Positions 51,812-60,486 of a stretch of 64,000 nt of DNA are shown here, in pieces. This DNA comes from Albitalea sp966211955. Its GTDB lineage: Bacteria > Pseudomonadota > Gammaproteobacteria > Burkholderiales > Burkholderiaceae_C. Below the pieces are notes generated by a model. That model worked only from the letters and a program-made list of their open reading frames with translations, did not search any database and had not been told where the DNA came from. Numbering within the stretch: the first letter of the stretch is position 1; every line of letters begins with the position of its first letter. The translations under genes and the position numbers were made by a program. The stretch is taken from positions 114,264 through 178,263 of the forward strand of contig CBIHOF010000010.1 of NCBI GenBank assembly GCA_966211955.1, written 5' to 3'.

Positions 51812-52992
51812 ACGACACTACTTCGCTGCGCACCGTGACCTCACTCGCGGCCGTCCATGAGCCGACTCCCAGGCGCAAGCGCTGGCTCGCAACCTACGCA
51901 GTCGTACTTCTTCTTCTCGCGGGCGCCTGCGCTGCATGGCGTGTCTTCTTCGCGGTTGACTCCGTCTCTACCGACAATGCCTACACCGCCGTCGAGGTCG
52001 TGCAGATCACGCCGCTCGTCAGCGGTCCGGTCAAGAAGGTCAATGTCGTCGACACCCAGGCGGTGCATGCCGGCGACGTGCTGGTGGTCCTTGACGACAC
52101 CGACACACGCCTTGCACTGCTGCAGGCCGAAGCGCAGCTTGCGCGGGCGAAGCAGCAGGTGCGGCAACTCTGGGCCAACGACCTCAGCCTGGCAGGGCAG
52201 GTGGACTTGCGCGGTGCGGAGCGGCGCGCCGCCGAAGCGGATCTCGCGAAGGCACAGGCTGAATTCGACAAGGCGAACACCGATGCCAAGCGCAGGCGCA
52301 ACCTTGTCGAGGAGGGCGCTGTGTCTCGGCAGGACTTGACCGACGCTGAGACGCGCCTGCGTGCGGCGCAGGCGACCATGAGCCAGGCAGATGCGCGCAT
52401 CAACGCCTCCAAGGCAGCCAGCATGGCCGCGATCGGAGCGCGGCAAGCCAACGCCGCATTGGTCGGCGACAGCGAGGTCGACAAGCATCCGGACGTGCTC
52501 GCCGCTGCAGCCCGGTTGACGCAAGCGCGCGTCAACCAAGAGCGCACCGTCATCCGCGCCCCCGTCGACGGAATCATCACGCAGCGCGCGGTGGATGTCG
52601 GGCATCAGGTGAGCGCCGGAACGCGGTTGATGAGCGTCGTTCCAGTGGCGCAGATCCATGTCGATGCCAACTTCAAGGAAGCCCAGTTGCGTGACGTCCG
52701 TCAAGGGCAACCCGTGCGGCTGACGTCGGACCTCTATGGGAAAGACGTGGTCTACGACGGCTGGATCGATGGCGTTGCGGGCGGCTCAGGCGCGGCTTTC
52801 GCGGCAATCCCGGCGCAGAACGCGACTGGCAACTGGATCAAGGTCGTGCAGCGACTGCCCGTGCGCATCCGCATGGACCCCAGGCAACTGGCCATGCACC
52901 CATTGCGCGTGGGACTGTCGATGACGGCCACTGTGGGGCTGGACAGCGAGCCGCAAGAGCACCGCACCAGCGCTGCGGCAGTAGCGCCATGA
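51808..52992 (+). CDS. HlyD/EmrA family membrane-fusion protein
   Basis: Periplasmic adaptor of 394 residues linking the MFS pump to the outer channel. An N-terminal transmembrane helix (about 26-45, WLATYAVVLLLLAGACAAWR) is followed by the lipoyl halves (VQITPLVSGPVKKVNVVDTQ, then RAPVDGIITQRAVDVGHQVS), a long coiled coil between them (about 100-230) and a beta barrel. It overlaps both neighbours by ATGA, as in EmrKY and EmrAB operons. Confidence 0.92.
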   Translation: MNDTTSLRTVTSLAAVHEPTPRRKRWLATYAVVLLLLAGACAAWRVFFAVDSVSTDNAYTAVEVVQITPLVSGPVKKVNVVDTQAVHAGDVLVVLDDTDTRLALLQAEAQLARAKQQVRQLWANDLSLAGQVDLRGAERRAAEADLAKAQAEFDKANTDAKRRRNLVEEGAVSRQDLTDAETRLRAAQATMSQADARINASKAASMAAIGARQANAALVGDSEVDKHPDVLAAAARLTQARVNQERTVIRAPVDGIITQRAVDVGHQVSAGTRLMSVVPVAQIHVDANFKEAQLRDVRQGQPVRLTSDLYGKDVVYDGWIDGVAGGSGAAFAAIPAQNATGNWIKVVQRLPVRIRMDPRQLAMHPLRVGLSMTATVGLDSEPQEHRTSAAAVAP

Positions 52993-54518
52993 GGACGACC
53001 GTGCCCGCTGCGCTCGATGGGCGAGCGCTCGTCTTTCCGGCGATCGTGCTGTCGCTCGCGAACTTCATGGTCGTGCTGGACACCACGATCACCAACGTTG
53101 CGTTGACGACCATCTCTGGCGACCTCGGCGTCTCGACCACGGAAGGGACCTGGATCATCACCGCCTATGCGGTGGCCGAAGCCATCACCGTGCCATTGAC
53201 AGGGTGGCTGGCAAAGCGCTTCGGGCAGGTGCGTCTTTTCACGTGGTCCGTGCTTGCATTCGTTGCGTTCTCGACCTGCTGCGGGCTTTCGCGATCGATG
53301 GGCATGCTGGTTCTCTTTCGAATTCTCCAGGGCCTCGCCGGCGGGCCGCTGATTCCGCTGTCCTCGACGCTGATGCTCGCGGTGTTTCCGAAGAGCAAGG
53401 CAAACATCGCGCTCGCGCTGTGGGGCATGGTGACCGTCGTAGCGCCGATCTTCGGGCCAATTCTTGGCGGACTCATCTCGGACAACTGGAGTTGGCCCTG
53501 GGTCTTCTACATCAACATTGCCTTCGGACTGTTCGTGTTTCTCGGTACGCGACGCGTCATGGGCGCGTACGAGACGCCGCCGGTTCGAAGCCGCATCGAC
53601 GGCGTAGGACTGGTGCTGCTGGTCATCTTCGTGACGGCCTTCCAGGTCATGATCGACAAGGGGCGCGAACTCGACTGGTTCGAATCGAACCTCATCGTCG
53701 CGAGCGCGACGGTCGCTGCTGCATCGCTGGTGCTGCTCGTCATCTGGGAGCTGACCGACGCAGCGCCCGCGTTGGATCTGTCCGTATTCAAGTCGCGAAA
53801 TTGGCTGGCGTCGACCTTGTCGTTGAGCCTGATGTTCGGCATCTTCTTCGGCAACATCGTCCTGACGCCGCTGTGGCTGCAGCAGCAACTGGGTTACACG
53901 GCGACCTGGGCCGGCTACGCAACCGCACCGATGGGGTTGCTCGCCGTCGCGACGTCGCCCCTCGTCGGGCGCCTGCTCTCGAAGGTGGACGCCCGGTGGA
54001 TCGTCAGTGTCGGCATGGGCGTTCTTGCGGCGTCGTTCCTGATGCGCTCGCAACTCACGACACAGGCCGATTACATGTCGGTGGCCATCCCGATGTTCGT
54101 GCTCGGCGCCGGTATTCCGGCTTGCATCATCTGCCTGACGTCCCTCGGCGTGTCCGACCTGCCGCACGACAAGGTCACGAGCGGCTCCGGCCTGCAGAAC
54201 TTCCTTCGCATCATGTCTTCGGCGGTCGGTGCATCGCTCACGCAAACCTACTGGGAACAAATGACCAAGTTCAGTCGCGCGGAAGTGATTGGCGCGATGA
54301 ACCCGTTGAACGCTGGTGCGATTGCAGAGGGCGCCAGTCGATTGCTGGGGTCGGCGTCGAGTGCCATCGCATTGTTTTCCCGCCAGGTCGATGCGCAGGC
54401 GGTGATGCTCGCGACGAATGATTTCTATGCCATGGCGACCGTCCTGATGCTCGGCTCGATCGGTGTCGTCTGGCTCATCAAGCGACCGAAGGGCCCGCTC
54501 AAGGCAGTGTCCCACTGA
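52989..54518 (+). CDS. DHA2 family MFS efflux pump (EmrB/QacA type)
   Basis: Proton-driven drug exporter of 509 residues with 14 predicted transmembrane helices. The first helix carries NFMVVLDTTITNVALTTISG, and the motif-C-like stretch is FGPILGGLISDNWSWPWVF, both typical of DHA2. With the EmrA-like adaptor and NodT-like channel it expels hydrophobic or phenolic toxins across both membranes. Its start overlaps the adaptor stop (ATGA). The FMN oxidase gene follows after 55 bases and is likely in the same message. Confidence 0.92.
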   Translation: MRTTVPAALDGRALVFPAIVLSLANFMVVLDTTITNVALTTISGDLGVSTTEGTWIITAYAVAEAITVPLTGWLAKRFGQVRLFTWSVLAFVAFSTCCGLSRSMGMLVLFRILQGLAGGPLIPLSSTLMLAVFPKSKANIALALWGMVTVVAPIFGPILGGLISDNWSWPWVFYINIAFGLFVFLGTRRVMGAYETPPVRSRIDGVGLVLLVIFVTAFQVMIDKGRELDWFESNLIVASATVAAASLVLLVIWELTDAAPALDLSVFKSRNWLASTLSLSLMFGIFFGNIVLTPLWLQQQLGYTATWAGYATAPMGLLAVATSPLVGRLLSKVDARWIVSVGMGVLAASFLMRSQLTTQADYMSVAIPMFVLGAGIPACIICLTSLGVSDLPHDKVTSGSGLQNFLRIMSSAVGASLTQTYWEQMTKFSRAEVIGAMNPLNAGAIAEGASRLLGSASSAIALFSRQVDAQAVMLATNDFYAMATVLMLGSIGVVWLIKRPKGPLKAVSH

Positions 54519-54573
54519 GGGTCTCCCCGCCGCTCCATCCATCAACACTTTTCGCACCATTGAGGAAGCACTC

Positions 54574-55896
54574 ATGAACCTCCCACATGCCAACCTTGCC
54601 CTCGACGATCGCGCGATGGCTCGCCGCCGCCTGCTGCAGTTCCTTGCGGGCAGTCCATTGCTGGCCGGATCCGCGGCACCGAGCCTGGTCGCCGCCTTGT
54701 CGGCGACGTTCACAGGTGGCGCCTCGGCGCAAAGCTTCGACGCGCTTCGTGCCATGACACGCAAGGTCGGCGAGATCATCGAATCACCCGAAGACGCGCT
54801 CAACGTGATGGACTTCGAGCCCGCGGCGCGAAAGGCGCTGCTTGCCAAAGGCGAGCCGACGCACTGGGGCTACCTGGCCACCGGCGTCGATGACGACGCC
54901 ACCCTGCGCGCGAACCATGACGACTACAACAAGCTGCGAGTCAAGGCGCGGCGGCTGATCGACGCACGCAAGATCGACACGCGGATACGTCTGTTCGGTG
55001 CTGAGTACGCGAGCCCGATCTTTCTGTCGCCCGTGGGCAGCCAAGGTGCGTTTCATCCGGAAGCCGAGGTCGCGGTGGCACGCGCGGCCGGCGCCAAGAA
55101 GCAGTTGATGGTTCTGTCGACATCGAGCAGTTCGTCTGCTGCCGATGTGGCCAAGGCGCACGGAGGGCCCATCTGGTTTCAGCTCTACCCCACCGATGAC
55201 TGGGACGTGACACGTGCGCTCATCAGGCAGGCCGAAAGGGCCGGGGTGAGTGCCATCGTACTGACGGTGGATCGGCAGGGCGGTCGCAACACCGAGACCT
55301 TGTTCCATTTCCGCCGGCAGGACGATCGGCAATGCGTCGCATGCCACGCCGGGGGTTTCAAGAACGAGGTTTCGCGCAAACCGGCGTTCAACGACATCGA
55401 CGTATCGCGCGTCACCAACCTGTACGGGACCGGCATGACCTGGGACTTCGTGGCAAAGCTGCGTGCCGAGACGAAGGCGAGAGTCGTGCTCAAAGGCATC
55501 ATGACCGGCGACGACGCTGCACGAGCGGTCAAGGCGGGCGTCGATGGCGTCATCGTCTCCAACCATGGGGGCCGCGCGGAGGAGAGCCTGCAATCCACGA
55601 TCGGCGCGCTGCCCCAGGTCGTCAAGGCCGTCGGCGGCAAGATCCCGGTGTTGGTGGACGGCGGAGTACGCCGCGGGACCGATGCCTACAAGGCCTTGGC
55701 CCTGGGCGCGACGGCGGTCGGAATCGGCCGGCCGTACTGCTGGGGACTGGCTGCGTTCGGAGAGCCGGGCGTTGCCGCGGTCCTCGCGATTCTGCAGAGG
55801 GAGTTCGAGACCATCATGCGACAAGCCGGTGCGACCGGGCTGAGGGAGATCACAACCGCGACGGTCATGGCCGGTGCTGAGTTCGCCTTGCGATAG
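54574..55896 (+). CDS. Exported FMN-dependent alpha-hydroxy-acid oxidase with a haem c motif
   Basis: Flavoenzyme of 440 residues. A Tat leader (ARRRLLQFLAGS, residues about 16-27) sends it to the periplasm folded with FMN. The barrel shows PIFLSPVGSQGAFHPEAEVA, VLSTSSSSSAADVA, IVLTVDRQGGRN, VLKGIMTGDDAARA, the catalytic His in VIVSNHGGRAEESL and VDGGVRRGTDAYKALALGA. Unusually, CVACH (254-258), a haem c attachment motif, lies in loop 4, the active-site gating loop, which is the membrane-binding segment in mandelate dehydrogenase. Electrons could pass from FMN to this haem and on to cytochrome c. The ATG has a GAGGAA site. The substrate is unknown. Confidence 0.88.
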   Translation: MNLPHANLALDDRAMARRRLLQFLAGSPLLAGSAAPSLVAALSATFTGGASAQSFDALRAMTRKVGEIIESPEDALNVMDFEPAARKALLAKGEPTHWGYLATGVDDDATLRANHDDYNKLRVKARRLIDARKIDTRIRLFGAEYASPIFLSPVGSQGAFHPEAEVAVARAAGAKKQLMVLSTSSSSSAADVAKAHGGPIWFQLYPTDDWDVTRALIRQAERAGVSAIVLTVDRQGGRNTETLFHFRRQDDRQCVACHAGGFKNEVSRKPAFNDIDVSRVTNLYGTGMTWDFVAKLRAETKARVVLKGIMTGDDAARAVKAGVDGVIVSNHGGRAEESLQSTIGALPQVVKAVGGKIPVLVDGGVRRGTDAYKALALGATAVGIGRPYCWGLAAFGEPGVAAVLAILQREFETIMRQAGATGLREITTATVMAGAEFALR

Positions 55897-55946
55897 TCAT
55901 CGTTCGATCGGCGTCCTTCGCTGCTGCCGAATACGGGGCCAAGCCA

Positions 55947-57599
55947 TCAAGGCCTGTCATTCGCACCGTTTGACAGCCTTCTTACCGCCGCCACGAACCT
56001 CCTCAGCGTCGGCGAGCACTCGCGCGGCGCCAAGCTCACATCGATCAACTGAAACCGCCCTCGAGCGGCACACGCGCGCTCCAGGGCTGCTTCCAGCTCG
56101 ACGCAGGTCTCCACCCGCACGCCATCCCCACCCATCCCGCGGGCCATCTGCGCGAAGTCCCAGGTGGCGAGGTCGTTGAACTGCGCATCCGGCTCGAAGG
56201 CCCGGAGCATCTCCCAGCCGGCGTTGTTGAACACGATGATGATCGGGTCCCAGCCGTAGCGTTGCGCGTTGCCGAGTTCCCATCCGGTCATCTGGAACGC
56301 GCCGTCGCCCACCAGCACGATGGGACGCTGGCCCGTCGCCGCCTGCAAGCCAAGCCCGGCGGGCACGCCGTAGCCCATGGTGGCGTAGTAACCCGGCGCG
56401 ATGAGCGCGGTGGGGGCGACGTCCATCGCCGTGAACAGGCAGTCGCCCACGTCGCAGGCGATGGGCATGGGGCCGTGGCGCTGCATCAGCCGGTTGATGG
56501 CATCGGCGATGTCGGCAGGCGTGACGGGCGATGGCTCGGCGCGGCGGGACTGGTGCGGCGTGCTCGCAGCCGGTGGATGCGACCTGGTTGCCAGCGGCGC
56601 AGTCGATTGCACACGCTCCAGCAACGCATCGATCAACTTTGACAAGGGCACGTCGGGGTACACGTGATGTCCCATCACCACGCGCCCGCCCAGTGCCTGG
56701 ATGGCGAAACGCAGGTCGATGCGTTGCGCTGACACCGCGAAGTTGGTGTCGGACACGATGACGCCCAGCAGCAGCAAGCCATCCGAGTTTTCCACCTCGC
56801 GGCTCAACGCGGGGTCGCCTGCGAGACCGATGTAGGTGCCGCGCACTGGCACGTCCGTCTCCGCCAGCAGCCCGCGCCCCATGAAGCTCGTCACCACGGG
56901 GATGCCGAGCCGGCGCGCAAGTGTTGCCACCTTGGCTTCAAGGTCGTAGCGCCGCACCTCAACGCCCACCATCAGCACGGGGCGGCTCGCACGGCGCAGG
57001 CGCTCCAGCAGTTCGTCGGCACAGGCAGCCAGTGCCTGCGGGTCAGGCTCATGTTCAGGCGTGCGTGGCACCTCGTCGCACAAGCGCTGCGGCATGTCGC
57101 GCGGAATCTCCAAATACACAGGGCGCGACTCACGCAATGCGGTGTCCAGCACGCGGGCAATCTGCTGCGGCGCCTGGCGCGCATCGTCGAGCCGTGCGCG
57201 GTCGGCGGTCAGTTCCTCGAACACACGCCATTGCGAATCGAGCGTCTTCACCTGGTGATGCAGCAGCAGCCCGCTGGCCGCTTCGTGCGCAGCCGGCGCA
57301 CCCGACAGCACCACGAGCGGCACGCGTTCGGCATAGGCGCCGGCCACCGCATTGACGAGGTTGAAGGCGCCGGCGCCGTAGGTCACCGCGGCCACGCCCA
57401 GGCCACCGCGGAAACGCGCGGCTGCGTCGGCCGCGAAGCCAACGCCGGGCTCGTGCGACAGGGTGTAGAGCGGTACAAGCGCGCTGCGTTCGATCTCGCG
57501 GAAGAGCGGCAGTGCGAAGTCGCCGGGGATGCCGAAGATTTCGGTCGCGCCGCGTTGTGCCAGCGCCTGCAGGAGTCGCTCGGTGAGGTTTGTGGCCAC
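55947..57599 (-). CDS. ipdC: Phenylpyruvate/indolepyruvate decarboxylase (thiamine diphosphate enzyme)
   Basis: Decarboxylase of 550 residues converting aryl-2-oxo acids to aldehydes, the key step toward phenylacetate or indole-3-acetate. The N-terminus resembles the Azospirillum brasilense enzyme: FGIPGDFALPLFREIE, catalytic Glu50 in LSHEPGVGFAADAAARF, VTYGAGAFNLVNAVAGAYAE and LLLHHQVKTLDSQ. The thiamine diphosphate motif is VGDGAFQMTGWELGNAQRYG with VFNNAGWEML. The GTG start at 57597-57599 is set by the conserved N-terminus. No aminotransferase or aldehyde dehydrogenase gene is adjacent. It is convergent with the FMN oxidase gene. Confidence 0.88.
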   Translation of the reverse strand: MATNLTERLLQALAQRGATEIFGIPGDFALPLFREIERSALVPLYTLSHEPGVGFAADAAARFRGGLGVAAVTYGAGAFNLVNAVAGAYAERVPLVVLSGAPAAHEAASGLLLHHQVKTLDSQWRVFEELTADRARLDDARQAPQQIARVLDTALRESRPVYLEIPRDMPQRLCDEVPRTPEHEPDPQALAACADELLERLRRASRPVLMVGVEVRRYDLEAKVATLARRLGIPVVTSFMGRGLLAETDVPVRGTYIGLAGDPALSREVENSDGLLLLGVIVSDTNFAVSAQRIDLRFAIQALGGRVVMGHHVYPDVPLSKLIDALLERVQSTAPLATRSHPPAASTPHQSRRAEPSPVTPADIADAINRLMQRHGPMPIACDVGDCLFTAMDVAPTALIAPGYYATMGYGVPAGLGLQAATGQRPIVLVGDGAFQMTGWELGNAQRYGWDPIIIVFNNAGWEMLRAFEPDAQFNDLATWDFAQMARGMGGDGVRVETCVELEAALERACAARGRFQLIDVSLAPRECSPTLRRFVAAVRRLSNGANDRP

Positions 57600-57704
57600 G
57601 GTGGCTCCGTCGATTCAGGGGTGCTGCTCATTCTTTCGATCGGGCGGCAACTTGCATTGAGGCGGGTCAATGAATCGGCAGGGGGCTCGCCACACAATTC
57701 CTGC

Positions 57705-58628
57705 ATGCTGAATCGTCTGCCTGCGGTGGTGGTGGGTTGCATCGCCTTCCTGCTGCTCGTCCTCAATACGCTGTTCTGGGTGCCGCTGCTGTTGGCGCTC
57801 TCGCTGTTGAAGTTGCTGCTTCCGTTCGATGGATTGCGCCGAGGCTTGTCCCTCGCATTGACACGCGTGGCCGAAGGGTGGATCGCCGGCAACGGCGCAT
57901 GGATGGCGTTGACCCAGCGTGCTGAGTGGGACGTGCAAGGCCTCGATGGCCTCGACCCGCGCCGCTGGTACCTCGTCAACTGCAACCACCAGGCGTGGGT
58001 CGATGTGCTGGTGCTGCAGCGCGTGTTCAACCGCCGCATCCCCTTGCTGAAGTTCTTTCTGAAGCGCGAACTGCTGTGGGTGCCGGTGATGGGCCTGGCG
58101 TGGTGGGCGCTGGACTTCCCGTTCATGCGACGCCACGGCGAGGCCTACCTGCGCGATCATCCGCACATGCGCGAGCGCGACCTGCTCACCGCGCGCAAGG
58201 CATGCCTGAAGTTCGCGGCGCAACCCACGAGCGTCATGAACTTCCTGGAGGGCACGCGCTTCTCCGAGGCCAAGCAACGCCAGCAGCTGTCGCCCTACAA
58301 GCACCTGCTCAAGCCCAAGGTGGGCGGCATCGCGTTGGCGCTGAACACCATGGGCCAGCAATTCGAGGCGGTGCTCGACGTGACCATCGTCTACCCCGAT
58401 GGCGTGCCCAGCTTCTGGCAGTTCCTGTGCGGGCGCATGCGGCGGGTGGTGGTGCGGGTGCAGCAGGTGGCCGTGCCGGTCGATCTCGTCCGCACCGACT
58501 ACGTGGCTGACCCGTGCGGGCGTGTGGCCTTTCGCCGGTGGGTGATGAACCTTTGGCAAGAGAAGGATGCGCGCATCACCGCGCTGCTGGCCGTCGAGCC
58601 GGCCCCAGCGACGCATCGATCTCATTGA
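57705..58628 (+). CDS. 1-acyl-glycerol-3-phosphate acyltransferase-like protein (YihG-type)
   Basis: Membrane acyltransferase of 307 residues. An N-terminal hydrophobic pair (about 5-45) anchors it. The catalytic motif HX4D appears as CNHQAWVDVLVLQRVFNRR, then FLKRELLWVPVMGLAWWALD, and the substrate motif NFLEGTRFSEAKQ. YihG/YihG-like proteins make or remodel phospholipids. Start ATG 57705. It is divergent from the decarboxylase gene and probably an ordinary housekeeping gene. Confidence 0.88.
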   Translation: MLNRLPAVVVGCIAFLLLVLNTLFWVPLLLALSLLKLLLPFDGLRRGLSLALTRVAEGWIAGNGAWMALTQRAEWDVQGLDGLDPRRWYLVNCNHQAWVDVLVLQRVFNRRIPLLKFFLKRELLWVPVMGLAWWALDFPFMRRHGEAYLRDHPHMRERDLLTARKACLKFAAQPTSVMNFLEGTRFSEAKQRQQLSPYKHLLKPKVGGIALALNTMGQQFEAVLDVTIVYPDGVPSFWQFLCGRMRRVVVRVQQVAVPVDLVRTDYVADPCGRVAFRRWVMNLWQEKDARITALLAVEPAPATHRSH

Positions 58629-58899
58629 ACATCTTGTCGTGCCGTGCCGTGCAGCGTCAGCCGCCGCGCTCGACGCGGCTCTTCAGGGCCGTTCCTGGGG
58701 CGTGTTCGCGCTGTTCGGCCACGTCCTTCGAGTTGCGCGGGCCGATTGTCGCTTTCGACCCTCAGCAGACATCCGCCCTCGCGATCGCGTTGCAGCACAG
58801 CTCACATTCGGCTCCGCACAGGCGGCTCCACGAGGCCTAGCACCCGATCGCGGGCATGCCGCCACCGCTCTGCCACGACGTGCAGCCGCGATCGGTGAA

Positions 58900-60462
58900 T
58901 CAGCCCATGAAGCCGAGGTTGCGCACGCTCGCATCGAAGTTCGCGAGATTCGGGAAGACCGTGAGCGCATCGGTGTCCGACACGCCGAACCAGCGCGCCA
59001 GCGTGGCGCCGAACTGATCAACCGAGGTGTCGGGGAGCAGGCTGCCGTTGTCGATCTGGTTCGGGCTGCTGTCGAACTCGTTGTTGTTCGCGTTCTTCGC
59101 GCCCAGCACCGGGACCTTGCCGTAGATGTCGCCGCCCATGACCGCGCCACCCATCACGAAGTGGTGCCCACCCCAGCCATGGTCGGTGCCGTCGCCGTTG
59201 CTCGTGAACGTGCGCCCGAAGTCGCTTGCGGTGAACGTCGTGACCTTGCTGCGCGCGCCCATCGCGTCGAGCGTGGTGTCGAAGTAGCGCATCGCGTGCG
59301 CCAGGCGCGCCATCAGGTCGGCGTGGGTTCGGTTCTGACCGTCGTGCATGTCGAAGCCACCGAGGCTGACGAAGAACACCTGGCGCTTGGCGCCGATGCC
59401 GCCTGCGCTGCTCGCATCGATCATCCGCGCGACCATCTGCAGTTGCTGCGCGAGGTTGCTGAACGACTTCGCGCCGGTCAGCGGGTTGTCGTACTGCAGC
59501 TTCGGGTCATTGGCCGGGTTGTAGTTGGTCGCCGGGGTGCCGAACAGCGGATCGCTCGGCTCCTTCAGCGCGGTGCGCAGCGTCGTCTCGGCGTCAATCG
59601 AGCGCGCGGCGACTGCGGCGAGATCGGCCTCGAAGGTGTGGCCGCCACGCGTCGCGGAGACGACCTGCTGCACCGCCGTGGTCAACTCGAGCGAGCCGAG
59701 AATCCGGCCGTTCACGGGCGAGCCCAGTCGGATCGCGCCGTTCGGGCTGACCTGGTACTGCTGCACGCTCTGCCCCGTCAGCCACACCGCGTTGCCTGTG
59801 GTCGAGATCGACGTGAAGATTGAGCGGCTGTTCTGCGACACCATCAGGTCGCCGAGCCGGCCACCCCAGCCAACCGTCGCGCCTTCGGGCTTGGAGGTCA
59901 TCCACGTGTTCGTCTGGTCATTGTGCGAGAACAGCATCACGGGCCGGCGGCCCGTGCCGTTGTTGTACGTGGTCTTGGTCAGCGGCTCGACCAGCGGGCC
60001 GACGTTGGAGACGATCGCGAGCCGCTTGTCGGTGTTGAACATCGTCTGCAGGGGGCCCAGCAGCGGGTGCAGCGCGAAAGTCTGCGTGCCACCGCCAGGC
60101 GCCGAGCGCGCGGTGGTCGGCACGATCGGCAGCACGCCGCCGAGTCGTGTCGGCGTGCCGGCTGCGGCGCTGCCGACCGCCGGGGTACCAGGCGCCATCA
60201 GCGCAAGCGAATCGGGCGTCTGGTTGCGCACATTCGTGTAGTTGGCCCACGACGCGGAGTCGGTCGGCAGCACCGTGTTCAGCGAGTCGTTGCCGCCGAA
60301 CAGGAAGATGCAGACGAGCGCCTTGTAGTCGCTGGCCGATTGCGCGGCGGCCGAGCCGATCGCAGCCATGTTCAGCGCGAGCGGCGCGGCGGCTGCGCCG
60401 GCGGCGGACAGCACACCGAAGTTGCGCAGGAAGAGACGGCGGGACAGTTGGTGGTCAATCAT
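58900..60462 (-). CDS. DUF1501 domain-containing exported protein
   Basis: Protein of 520 residues. A Tat signal (LSRRLFLRNFGVLSAAG) begins it, then VCIFLFGGNDSLNTVLP, the family opening, and VFFVSLGGFDMHDGQNRTH, TTFTASDFGRTFTSNGDGTD, GWGGHHFVMGGAVMGG, a sulfatase/alkaline-phosphatase-like fold. The function is unknown; the family always travels with DUF1800, here encoded 24 bases upstream. Probably periplasmic. Confidence 0.9.
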   Translation of the reverse strand: MIDHQLSRRLFLRNFGVLSAAGAAAAPLALNMAAIGSAAAQSASDYKALVCIFLFGGNDSLNTVLPTDSASWANYTNVRNQTPDSLALMAPGTPAVGSAAAGTPTRLGGVLPIVPTTARSAPGGGTQTFALHPLLGPLQTMFNTDKRLAIVSNVGPLVEPLTKTTYNNGTGRRPVMLFSHNDQTNTWMTSKPEGATVGWGGRLGDLMVSQNSRSIFTSISTTGNAVWLTGQSVQQYQVSPNGAIRLGSPVNGRILGSLELTTAVQQVVSATRGGHTFEADLAAVAARSIDAETTLRTALKEPSDPLFGTPATNYNPANDPKLQYDNPLTGAKSFSNLAQQLQMVARMIDASSAGGIGAKRQVFFVSLGGFDMHDGQNRTHADLMARLAHAMRYFDTTLDAMGARSKVTTFTASDFGRTFTSNGDGTDHGWGGHHFVMGGAVMGGDIYGKVPVLGAKNANNNEFDSSPNQIDNGSLLPDTSVDQFGATLARWFGVSDTDALTVFPNLANFDASVRNLGFMG

Positions 60463-60486
60463 GGTGGGCTCGATACGTAGTAGCGC

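Noticed and set aside
52752..54848. Minus-strand frame of 698 codons opposite the efflux genes
   Set aside because: Low-complexity, charge-rich translation with no known family; the plus strand encodes the adaptor and the MFS pump.
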